64,000 bases of DNA from Hymenobacter convexus. GTDB taxonomy: Bacteria; Bacteroidota; Bacteroidia; Cytophagales; Hymenobacteraceae. Made by a program: the position numbers and the translations under genes. The notes under the pieces are model-generated. The model searched no databases. It was not told the origin of the DNA and worked only from the letters and a program-made list of their open reading frames with translations. Shown here in pieces: positions 17,493 through 24,398 of the stretch (its first letter is position 1; each line of letters begins with the position of its first letter). The DNA is taken from contig NZ_JAUQON010000017.1 in assembly GCF_030580955.1 (NCBI RefSeq), positions 1 through 64,000 of the forward strand, read 5' to 3'.

Positions 17493-17538
17493 AAAGGAAC
17501 GGTCATGCTTCGGCTCCGCTCAGCATGACCGTTCCTTT
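17493..17538. repeat. REP-like hairpin, short form
   Basis: AAAGGAACGGTCATGCT pairs with AGCATGACCGTTCCTTT around a 12-base loop. It is the single-unit form of the CATGCTGAGC family and lies just beyond the end of the gene at 17594. Confidence 0.8.
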
Positions 17539-17593
17539 TTATCTGCCCGCTAGCTAATGCATTAAAGCTGAATGCAAACAGACCAGCGCATTC

Positions 17594-18046
17594 TTACAGG
17601 AATTTCCGGCCCTCCACGATGACGGTTTTGCTGCTGGGCACGGGCTGCGTCACCACGCCGATGGCGCCGGGGGTTTGCGCAACGAATTCGGCCAGGTCGG
17701 CTTCGGAGTTGAAGAAGTTGGGGCCATCGGCACGGCCCTGAAACACCAGCGCCAGCCAATACTTATTCAGCTCGTTGGCGCTCATGTTGTAGATTTTCTT
17801 GCTGGTGTTCTGGCCGGTGGGGGTGTTGGGTTTCAGCAGCGCAATCACCACCTTGCTGCCGTCGGGCCAGCGCAGCTTTTCGCCGCGCATGGTGGCCTTG
17901 AGCTGCGTCAGGTTCATCTCGCTGGGCACGCCCCGGCCGTTGCCGATAATCACGAGGTTGGGGCCCTGCGCGCGGGCCGGGGTGTGGCTCATCACGCAGC
18001 CAAAAAGCAGGAAAAAGGTCAGTCGATATAGCCGGGCCATGTGCAT
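17594..18046 (-). CDS. PstS-like periplasmic substrate-binding domain protein
   Basis: The protein has 150 residues with a signal peptide ending near PARAQ. The mature part resembles half of a phosphate-binding (PstS-like) fold: an opening LVIIGN strand, a KIYNMS...LNKYW helix and the PGAIGVV motif seen in PBP-like phosphate-binding proteins. It is much shorter than a full PstS, so it probably binds a small ligand as a single lobe or serves another role. Starts at 18046 (MHMARLY) and 18040 (MARLY) are both possible. It lies six bases downstream of the porin gene on the same strand, so the two are an operon, and a hairpin repeat follows. Confidence 0.75.
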   Translation of the reverse strand: MHMARLYRLTFFLLFGCVMSHTPARAQGPNLVIIGNGRGVPSEMNLTQLKATMRGEKLRWPDGSKVVIALLKPNTPTGQNTSKKIYNMSANELNKYWLALVFQGRADGPNFFNSEADLAEFVAQTPGAIGVVTQPVPSSKTVIVEGRKFL

Positions 18047-18052
18047 CGCGAA

Positions 18053-19102
18053 TTAAAAGCCAACGGCGATTTGAAAAGTTACCTTGTTCGCCACCGGGTA
18101 CAGGTGGCTTTTGGTGCGCTGGTACTCCAGCTTCACCACGGCCAGGTAGCTGATTTCGTAGCGCATGCCGCCCACAAAGGATTGGGTTTCGTTGGCCATG
18201 AAGTACACTTCCTGGCCGGTGGTGTAGCGGATGTCGTCGAGGCGGATATAGGGCACGAACTTGTCAGTGAGGCGCAGGCCGGCATACGCATACGTGGCCA
18301 TGGCGCGTTGGGTGCCCAGGCTGTCGGAGCGGTTGCTGGCCATGCTGCTTTCGGCCAGCAGCTCGAACTTCTTCGAGAAAACAGAGTCGTTGTAGGAAAT
18401 GGAGCCCGTCAGGATGTTCTGGTTGATGCGTGTGAGGGCCGCCGGCATGATGCCGCCCGTGTGGCTGTGCCCGAGGCTGCCCTTCGAGATGGCGTCGTGG
18501 TAGAGCGAAGCGCTTAGGCGCATGCGGTCGGTGGGTTTGATATGCACGGCCAGCGTGAGGGACTTCACGGGGTTGTTGTCTTCCACGTCGCCCGCGCCGA
18601 TGCCGTTGCCCACCATGGCGTCGTAGCCGAAGCGCAGGCGGCCCAGGTTTTGGCCCTGCAGGCTCACGCCCGTGGTGTGGAGCGGGATGATGCCCTGCTC
18701 GAACAGCAGGGGCCGGTCGATGGTGGGGAAAAATACCCGGCCGTGGTGGTAGGTGTCGTTCCAGTAGTTGATGGGCGTGTGGTGCTTGCCCAGCAGTACG
18801 CTGTGGTTGCCCACGTAGTTATACTTCAGCACGATGCGCTCAATGCTGATGTCAAAATCGGTGGGCGAATCGTGCGAGTACTTAAATACGGTTTCGCCCA
18901 GAAACGACAGGCGCTCCGTGATTTCAGAAGTGATGAACAAGTCCTGCTCGCCGAGGCCGAAGCTGACTTTGCCGTTTTGATAGGATGAATAGGCATCGGC
19001 GAAGCCCCGGATTTGCGTGCGCTGAGCCGCCGCGCGCGGGGCCGCGCCCAACAGCAGACCCAGAACTAGCAGAACGGTAAGCGGGTAAAAGTTTCGGTTC
19101 AT
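18053..19102 (-). CDS. Porin-like outer membrane protein
   Basis: The protein has 349 residues with a signal peptide ending at AAAQRTQ. The mature chain shows regular amphipathic beta strands with aromatic girdles and ends in a terminal Phe (QIAVGF), typical of a porin-like barrel. Segments such as GFADAYSSYQNG, LLGKHHTPINYWND and GLRLTDKFVPYIRLDD resemble Bacteroidota porin-like proteins of the outer membrane. It forms an operon with the PstS-like gene six bases downstream, which suggests that barrel and binding protein handle the same solute, possibly phosphate or another oxyanion (inference). A TACCTTTG box lies at 19219-19226. Confidence 0.8.
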   Translation of the reverse strand: MNRNFYPLTVLLVLGLLLGAAPRAAAQRTQIRGFADAYSSYQNGKVSFGLGEQDLFITSEITERLSFLGETVFKYSHDSPTDFDISIERIVLKYNYVGNHSVLLGKHHTPINYWNDTYHHGRVFFPTIDRPLLFEQGIIPLHTTGVSLQGQNLGRLRFGYDAMVGNGIGAGDVEDNNPVKSLTLAVHIKPTDRMRLSASLYHDAISKGSLGHSHTGGIMPAALTRINQNILTGSISYNDSVFSKKFELLAESSMASNRSDSLGTQRAMATYAYAGLRLTDKFVPYIRLDDIRYTTGQEVYFMANETQSFVGGMRYEISYLAVVKLEYQRTKSHLYPVANKVTFQIAVGF

Positions 19103-19553
19103 ACGGGGTGCTGCGCGGATGGGTAGAAAAGGGCGGGGCAGGCAGCAGGCCGGTTGAAGGAAGCGCTGCCATGGCTATTGTAATTTTAAGTTTATAAGGC
19201 ACTATGTGGCGAAGGTGTCAAAGGTAATCCAAGAACAAGTTCTTTTAGCGCAGAAGATTAGCGGTTTTACCAAAGAAAGGAACTGCCGCCCGGTGGCTGG
19301 GCCACGGTAGCGGCCGGGGTTCATTCCAAAGTGCCTGTGGGCCTCCGCGGGCGGCCCAGTGTGAGTTGCAGGCTTGCTCAGGCGCCTGCATATCATATCG
19401 GGGCTGGTAGCCGAAGGGAGCGTTGCCGGGACCTGAAAACGCAGCCGCCCGCATCCTGGACGGGCAGCGGGCGAGTTTTGTCGGTTCGGAATACGACCAA
19501 TGGATACTTCCGCGTTCAAAACCGGTTAACGACGAGCACTGCGTGTTTTTTTT
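19103..19553. other. Intergenic region between divergent genes
   Basis: About 450 bases holding the porin leader and promoter. Nothing else can be supported between 19230 and the start at 19554. Confidence 0.5.
19219..19226 (-). promoter_or_regulatory. -7 promoter element of the porin operon
   Basis: A perfect TACCTTTG on the minus strand, 117 bases upstream of the porin ATG, implies a leader of about 110 bases. Confidence 0.45.
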
Positions 19554-20468
19554 ATGATGAAAAATATTACTGCTTTCCTGCTGCTATTGCTGCCAGTTGG
19601 CGCATGGGGGCAACCAGGCGCTTTCAATAAGCACGGCTTTTACATCCCTCAGAATTTGGCCGAGGCCAACGCCCAGTTAGATAAAACGCTTACCGCCAAA
19701 GCCCGGGCAAAATTCAAGGCGCTGCAGGAAAGCGACTTTGAGAATATCAGCGGGCTGTTTATTGTCGGGGAATGGGATGACGGGGACAGCAGCCGGTTTG
19801 TGAAATTCCTGCGCCCGTATGTGAATCCGAAGCAGCAGACCTGGGGGTACCTGGATTGGCAAGTGCGCCAGCATCTGATTTACCTGTCTTACCTGCGGCA
19901 CCTCAACAATCAGCCGTTTGATTTGGCTAAGGAAGCCGGTAGGATGGACGCCAAAGCCGATTCTGTGGCGCAAGCAGACGAGCGGAGAAGGCAGCGAAAC
20001 CTGCTGGCCGACTCGATAAACGGGGTGTACATCCCCAAAAACCTGAAAGACAGCTTCGCCCGGCTCGATAAGCTGCTTTCGGATACCTTGAAGCAGCAGC
20101 TTCGATACCCCGACCCTGCTTATGGCTTGGCAGCGTTCCACTTTGGCCTGGGGCTTTGGATGCGCAACAGCTGGCAGCTGTGGGGCGGGTCCAGGCTGCA
20201 ACAGTATTTTGTGGGCCTGGGCGTGCATCATCCCGATGATATGTCGGGCATCATCCTGCGTTCTTACAGTGCGTATTTGAATGGGAAAGAGCTTGATGAA
20301 AAAAGCATCAGGCCTCTGACGATTGACGAGCCGGCGCCCACCGCCCCACCGCCGCCGCCCGTAATAGACCGCAAAAAATATTACACGAAGGAATACCGCC
20401 GCTTCCTGCGCAAGCGCAAGATTGATGACTTTGCCAGCCTGCCCCCGGAAGCATACGCCGAATACTAG
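19554..20468 (+). CDS. Exported protein with tandem DUF6794-like domains
   Basis: The protein has 304 residues with a signal peptide ending at AWGQP. Residues of about 25-135 and 155-250 are two copies of one domain. Both begin with G-[FV]-YIP-[QK]-NL and a [LD]-x-LD helix. The second copy is closer to DUF6794: it keeps GLGLWMRNSWQLWGGSRL and HHPDDMSGIILRSY, while the first has lost most of these. A Pro-rich linker and a basic tail (YTKEYRRFLRKRK) follow. The function is unknown; the family is common in Bacteroidota as small exported or cytoplasmic proteins. The start could also be the second Met (19557). Confidence 0.75.
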   Translation: MMKNITAFLLLLLPVGAWGQPGAFNKHGFYIPQNLAEANAQLDKTLTAKARAKFKALQESDFENISGLFIVGEWDDGDSSRFVKFLRPYVNPKQQTWGYLDWQVRQHLIYLSYLRHLNNQPFDLAKEAGRMDAKADSVAQADERRRQRNLLADSINGVYIPKNLKDSFARLDKLLSDTLKQQLRYPDPAYGLAAFHFGLGLWMRNSWQLWGGSRLQQYFVGLGVHHPDDMSGIILRSYSAYLNGKELDEKSIRPLTIDEPAPTAPPPPPVIDRKKYYTKEYRRFLRKRKIDDFASLPPEAYAEY

Positions 20469-20530
20469 CCCCGCCTCCGCGCGGGCTGCGCATCCATATC
20501 CGGGCCGCACGAAGGAAGCGGGGAGGCGGG

Positions 20531-21451
20531 CTAGGCGGCCTGCCGGAATTCGGCGGGGGTGAGGCCGGTTTTCTGCTTGAACAGGCGGCTGAAGTAGGAC
20601 GGGTTGTCGAAGCCGAGGGAAAAGGCGGTTTCGCGGATGCTGAGGGACGTGCTCAGGAGCAGGCGCTTGGCTTTTTCGATGAGGGCGTGGTGCAGGTACT
20701 GCTGGGCGTTCTGGCCGGTGTGGGTGCGCAGCACATCGCCGAGGTAGGCGGGCGACACGTGCAGGGCCTGGGCGAAATGCTGCACGGCGGGCAGGGGCAG
20801 CTCGGCGGCGCTTTCGAGGTAGGTGGCGAGCAGGGTTTCGAAGCGGCTGAGCAGGTCGGGGCCGCTCACTGGCTCGGTGGGAAACTGGCGGTGGTAGAAG
20901 CGGCTGGCGTACTGCAGCAGCACGTCGAGCTGGGTGCTGAGCAGCGGCTGGCTGAAGGCATCGGCGGGCTGCTCGCTCTCCTGCCGCAGGGTGGCCACGG
21001 CGGCCGTGAGAAACTGCTCCTCGGCGGGCGACAAGGCCAGGGCCTGCTGCACGCGGTAGGCAAAAAACGGGTAGCTGCCGGGGAACGGGCCCGTGGGCCG
21101 GCGCGTGAGCAAATCGGGATGAAAGACCACCATCCAGCCCTGCGGCTCTTCTGCTGCGGGCGCTACGCCCGCCGGGCAGAACTGCACCGGCTGGCCGGGC
21201 GCATAAAAGCCCAACACGCCCTCGCGGTAGTCGTAAGCCTGCTGGCCGTAGGGCAACTGCCCGTGGAAATGGCGCTTCAGCACAATGGCATAGAGCTGGC
21301 GCAGGGCCGGCCGGGCCATGCGCTCGGGCACGGGGTACTGGGCCAGGTCGATGACCGTGAGGAGCGGGTGGACGGGCGCGGCAAAGCCGTAGTGCCGCGT
21401 GAAGTCGACGACCGTGCTGAGGACGGCAAAAGGGGCCGCGGGCGATTTCAT
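20531..21451 (-). CDS. AraC-family transcriptional regulator
   Basis: The protein has 306 residues from the ATG at 21451 (MKSPAAPF). The N-terminal cupin-like ligand domain is followed by a C-terminal pair of helix-turn-helices. The second contains the AraC signature region: SIRETAFSLGFDNPSYFSR, FKQKTGLTPAEFR. It binds DNA and probably activates in response to a small molecule. It lies upstream of an aldo/keto reductase on the same strand, a common pairing in which the regulator controls the reductase, although a palindromic repeat between them could separate transcription. The effector is unknown. Confidence 0.9.
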   Translation of the reverse strand: MKSPAAPFAVLSTVVDFTRHYGFAAPVHPLLTVIDLAQYPVPERMARPALRQLYAIVLKRHFHGQLPYGQQAYDYREGVLGFYAPGQPVQFCPAGVAPAAEEPQGWMVVFHPDLLTRRPTGPFPGSYPFFAYRVQQALALSPAEEQFLTAAVATLRQESEQPADAFSQPLLSTQLDVLLQYASRFYHRQFPTEPVSGPDLLSRFETLLATYLESAAELPLPAVQHFAQALHVSPAYLGDVLRTHTGQNAQQYLHHALIEKAKRLLLSTSLSIRETAFSLGFDNPSYFSRLFKQKTGLTPAEFRQAA

Positions 21452-21482
21452 GGCGGGCGGGGGTATGGAAAGTAATAAGAAG

Positions 21483-21579
21483 CCCGTCATGCTGAGCGCA
21501 GTCGAAGCATTTCTACCGCGCAACTAAGCTTGATTTAGTATGGCGGTAGAGATGCTTCGACTGCGCTCAGCATGACGGG
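21483..21579. repeat. REP/BIME-like palindromic repeat, long form, copy 3
   Basis: CCCGTCATGCTGAGCGCAG left arm and its reverse complement on the right, with a centre of about 30 bases, placed between the AraC gene start and the aldo/keto reductase stop. Confidence 0.85.
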
Positions 21580-21606
21580 ATTTTTTGCTCGTTCTTTCTA
21601 CACGTT

Positions 21607-22482
21607 CTACGCTTCTACGTGCAATTTAAGCGCATCCAACTGCTGCATATCTTCGGAAGTCAGCCGCAGGGCGGCGGCCTGCATGTTGTCTTCAAGATGG
21701 GCGATGCTGCCGGTGCCGGGGATGGGCACGATGTTGGGCGCGTGGTGTAGCAGCCAACTAAGGGCAACCTGATGGGCAGAAACCTGGTGGCGGGCGGCTA
21801 CCTGCTCCACGATGCCCATTTCCTGCACCATGCCCCCGCCGATGGGGAACCACGGGATGAAGGCGATGCCCTGCGCGCGACAGTAGGTCAGCACGGGCTC
21901 GGCGGCGCGGTTGAAAATGCTGTACATGTTCTGAACCGAGGCCACCGGGAAGTGCTGCTGGGCCAGCTGGATTTCTTCGACGGTGACTTCGGAGAGGCCC
22001 AGGTGGCGCACCAGGCCCTGCTGCCGGGCATCGGCCAGGAAGGTGAACGTGGCTTCGGCGGGCACGCGCGGGTCGAGGCGGTGCAGCTGGTAGAGGTCGA
22101 TACGTTCCAGCTTGAGGCGGCGCAGGCTGCCGTGGAGGGCGTCGTGCAGGTGCTGCGGGGTGCCATCGAGCAGGACGCCGGCGGGGGGCTGGCCGAAGCT
22201 GACGCAGCCGCCCTTGGTGCCGATGACCAGGTCCGCGGCGTAGGGGTGCAGGGCTTCGGCAATGAGCTCTTCGGAGATGAAGGGGCCGTACATGTCGGCC
22301 GTGTCGATGAAGTTGACGCCGAGCTCCACGGCCCGACGCAGCAGGGCGAGCATGGCGGGGCGGTCGGTGGGCGGGCCCCAGGCGGGCTGGGCCGTGATGC
22401 GCATGGCGCCGAAGCCGAGCCGGTTGATGGGTAAGTCGCCGCCGAGGGAGAAGGCGGGCGGAACGATTGGCGGGTTATTCAT
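21607..22482 (-). CDS. Aldo/keto reductase
   Basis: The protein has 291 residues from the ATG at 22482 (MNNPPIVPPAF). It is a TIM-barrel NAD(P)H-dependent oxidoreductase. The catalytic tetrad is complete: Asp60 and Tyr65 in DTADMYG, Lys90 in IGTKGG and His134 in YQLHRLD. The C-terminal cofactor segment IVPIPGTGS is also present. Such enzymes reduce aldehydes, ketones or sugars; the substrate is not predictable. The longer frame to 22551 lacks a better start. The AraC regulator lies downstream on the same strand, so the pair may respond to one compound. A weak -7 box (GAACTTTG) lies at 22531-22538. Confidence 0.92.
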   Translation of the reverse strand: MNNPPIVPPAFSLGGDLPINRLGFGAMRITAQPAWGPPTDRPAMLALLRRAVELGVNFIDTADMYGPFISEELIAEALHPYAADLVIGTKGGCVSFGQPPAGVLLDGTPQHLHDALHGSLRRLKLERIDLYQLHRLDPRVPAEATFTFLADARQQGLVRHLGLSEVTVEEIQLAQQHFPVASVQNMYSIFNRAAEPVLTYCRAQGIAFIPWFPIGGGMVQEMGIVEQVAARHQVSAHQVALSWLLHHAPNIVPIPGTGSIAHLEDNMQAAALRLTSEDMQQLDALKLHVEA

Positions 22483-22530
22483 GGGTATGGCTGCTGGTGA
22501 GTCGCGGCCCGGACTGGGCTTTGTGAAGAG

Positions 22531-22538
22531 CAAAGTTC
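22531..22538 (-). promoter_or_regulatory. Weak -7 element of the aldo/keto reductase
   Basis: GAACTTTG matches 7 of 8 positions of TAnnTTTG, 48 bases upstream of the ATG. Confidence 0.3.
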
Positions 22539-22702
22539 TAGGGCCATGCAAGGGCGCGGGCTATACAAATTCCGGTTTGTGTGTCACAAATTGCGGAACG
22601 AGCGGGGCGGCAACGCCGACGGCTGCCCAACTGTAAATTGGGGAAGCTGTTTAGGAAGTGTTTGCCCGAACAACCGATTACAAACCTTAAAAACCAGTAG
22701 CT

Positions 22703-23128
22703 ATGAGCACGCCCTTTGTGACGGAGCGGGTGTATGATGCCCCGATTGAAAAGGTATGGCAGGCCCTGACCGATACCGACCAGCTACGGCACTGGTATTT
22801 CCCGCAGGTGCGGAAATTCGAGCCGGTGGTGGGAGCGCATGTTGCCTTTGCCGAGGATGGTTCGCCCTACGGGAAAGAGTGGGTGGTGACGGACGTGGTG
22901 CCCGGCCGAAAGCTGGCGCATACCTGGGCGTATAAGAATTACCCGGGCAGCTCGGAAGTGACCTTTGCCCTGGCGGCGCAAGGCGATAAAACGCGGCTCA
23001 CCCTCACGCATACCGGCATCGAGAGCTTTCCCGATGACCCGCACTTTGCCCGGCGGCGCTTTGAGGATGGCTGGGCCCAGATTCTGGGCCGCAACCTGCA
23101 AGAGCACCTGGCAGGAATAGACAAGTAG
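22703..23128 (+). CDS. SRPBCC/AHSA1-domain protein
   Basis: This 141-residue cytoplasmic protein has the helix-grip fold of the AHSA1 (Hsp90 ATPase activator homologue) group. It opens with VYDAPIEKVWQALTD, then ..W..DV.PG.KL.HTW.. and a long C-terminal helix (FARRRFEDGWAQILGRN). These small domains bind hydrophobic ligands; many bacterial members are of unknown role or linked to polyketide or stress functions. The length is typical. The ATG at 22703 follows an AT-rich leader with no obvious Shine-Dalgarno site. The gene stands alone between the aldo/keto reductase and a gene remnant. Confidence 0.88.
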   Translation: MSTPFVTERVYDAPIEKVWQALTDTDQLRHWYFPQVRKFEPVVGAHVAFAEDGSPYGKEWVVTDVVPGRKLAHTWAYKNYPGSSEVTFALAAQGDKTRLTLTHTGIESFPDDPHFARRRFEDGWAQILGRNLQEHLAGIDK

Positions 23129-23154
23129 CAGGTTGACCATGCAGGAGCCCGCGC

Positions 23155-23232
23155 TACGACGGCTACACGCAGGCCCGCAAAATCATTAACTCCGGCGGCG
23201 GGGGCGGCAAGGAGAAACCGGCCGCAGCGTAA
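23155..23232 (+). pseudogene. Orphan C-terminal gene fragment
   Basis: Twenty-five codons encode YDGYTQARKIINSGG..KEKPAAA and end in TAA, directly before a strong terminator, with no start or body upstream. A similar tail with the pattern Y-x-x-AR ... GG-K ... KPAA and its own terminator lies at 36832-36933. They look like leftovers of the same gene family. Confidence 0.4.
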
Positions 23233-23253
23233 GGTTCGGCCAGATTAGAAATG

Positions 23254-23290
23254 AAGCCGCCCGCTTCCGGTTGGGGAGCGGGCGGCTTTT
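23254..23290 (+). terminator. Rho-independent terminator
   Basis: AAGCCGCCCGCT pairs with AGCGGGCGGCTT, followed by TTTTATTT. Confidence 0.85.
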
Positions 23291-23312
23291 TATTTAAGAG
23301 AGTACATTTTTT

Positions 23313-23849
23313 TCAGTTGTCCTGCGGCTCCCATTTCCCTTTGGTGAAAAACATGTTACCGAATTCAGGAGAATTAAATACTAGAAAGAAGCCCCATGCC
23401 TGGCGGTATACAGTAGGGTCGGTTGTCAGAACGTGATGTGTCGGCCAAGGCATATGAACAATGAGACGAGCTGAGCCATATGGGGCAGAAGTCGAGATTT
23501 TCCCCTTGAATACTTTGGCAGGACTGTTTTTAGGAGTTGAGTAGAAGTAGATTGAATCGTTGGGTTTGATGACGAAATGAAAGTTGTTGTACTGCCAGTT
23601 TGCTTGCTTTCCTGGGAAATAGCTTTGGTCAATAACATACTCTCCGTAATAGTCTTCTTGGGTGAGGACTTTCTTTTCTGATAGTGGCCGGGTAACCACT
23701 GAGAGAAGGACAAGGGCAAAAATGGACAGCCAGATGATGCCCAATGCTTTGCCAAAAAACACCTTTTTGGTTAAAGCCCAAATGACCAATAGTATTGCCG
23801 TGAGTGGCAGTAGAAAAAGAGCAAAAAACAAATTAAAACCGAAGCCCAT
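23313..23849 (-). CDS. Membrane-anchored protein of unknown function, low GC
   Basis: The protein has 178 residues. Two hydrophobic segments at the N-terminus (about residues 5-27 and 34-53) are followed by a soluble domain of about 120 residues with aromatic-rich beta strands (EDYYGEYVIDQSYF, FHFVIKPNDSIYFYS). The DNA is clearly lower in GC than its surroundings. Together with the GH92 fragment and the gene at 24003, this suggests an acquired stretch downstream of the GH92 gene. I recognise no family; the soluble part would face the periplasm if the second segment is the exit helix. Confidence 0.7.
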   Translation of the reverse strand: MGFGFNLFFALFLLPLTAILLVIWALTKKVFFGKALGIIWLSIFALVLLSVVTRPLSEKKVLTQEDYYGEYVIDQSYFPGKQANWQYNNFHFVIKPNDSIYFYSTPKNSPAKVFKGKISTSAPYGSARLIVHMPWPTHHVLTTDPTVYRQAWGFFLVFNSPEFGNMFFTKGKWEPQDN

Positions 23850-23887
23850 AGCTGATTAGATATCTTGTTGCAGTAATACTATCTGCC

Positions 23888-24002
23888 TCACTTCCTCATC
23901 GGCCGCGCCCCCATCATAAACACCAGCACACCGCCTTTCGCCACGTCCTGCTGCGCCAGAAACGGCTGCGTCAGCTGCTGCCCGTTGAGGGTGGCCAGAG
24001 CG
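23888..24002 (-). pseudogene. Partial duplicate of the GH92 gene 3' end
   Basis: Read on the minus strand, it encodes LATLNGQQLTQPFLAQQDVA..., then KGGVLVFMMGARPMRK and a TGA. That closely matches the last 37 residues of the GH92 protein encoded from 26713 to 24398. The DNA at 23907-23996 aligns without gaps to 24420-24509, with about nine mismatches in 90 bases. The rest of the copy is missing. Confidence 0.85.
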
Positions 24003-24398
24003 TTAAAACAAGCCTGCTTTGGAAACGCTGTGTAGCGTTGCAAGAATAGTATAGATTAGGCAGCACCCTAGAAGGTTGAAAATGATAAAGCCAGCTCTAT
24101 TTCTTTCTATTCTTATGAGATAAAAAACCGAGAATAATAGGTTTGAACTGATTTGGATTGTAAAAAATCTATTGTCTAGATGCTTTACACATTCTCCGCC
24201 AGCAAATCCTTCAGTGCACATGAATGAGGCAGCTATCATAAATGAAAGCATGAAAAATGCATTTATGGCTAGTATCCGACGGAGTGAGATACCCTTTAAT
24301 TTATCGGTCAGCATGTGCGGTTCAGTGTAGTGCTTTTGGTAGGTATGCCTGTTCTGTATGCTAGGATTGAAATAGATGCGTGATAGGGAATGTTGCAT
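24003..24398 (-). CDS. Small membrane protein of unknown function, low GC
   Basis: The protein has 131 residues if it starts at 24398, where its ATG overlaps the GH92 stop as TAATG and would allow coupled translation. An internal ATG at 24314 (MLTDKLKGIS) gives 103 residues and begins just before the first hydrophobic segment. Three transmembrane segments are visible (about residues 40-60, 82-98 and 105-123 of the long form). The coding DNA is AT-rich. It sits exactly between the GH92 gene and a duplicate of that gene's 3' end, as if it were a cassette inserted there. No family is recognised. Confidence 0.55.
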   Translation of the reverse strand: MQHSLSRIYFNPSIQNRHTYQKHYTEPHMLTDKLKGISLRRILAINAFFMLSFMIAASFMCTEGFAGGECVKHLDNRFFTIQISSNLLFSVFYLIRIERNRAGFIIFNLLGCCLIYTILATLHSVSKAGLF

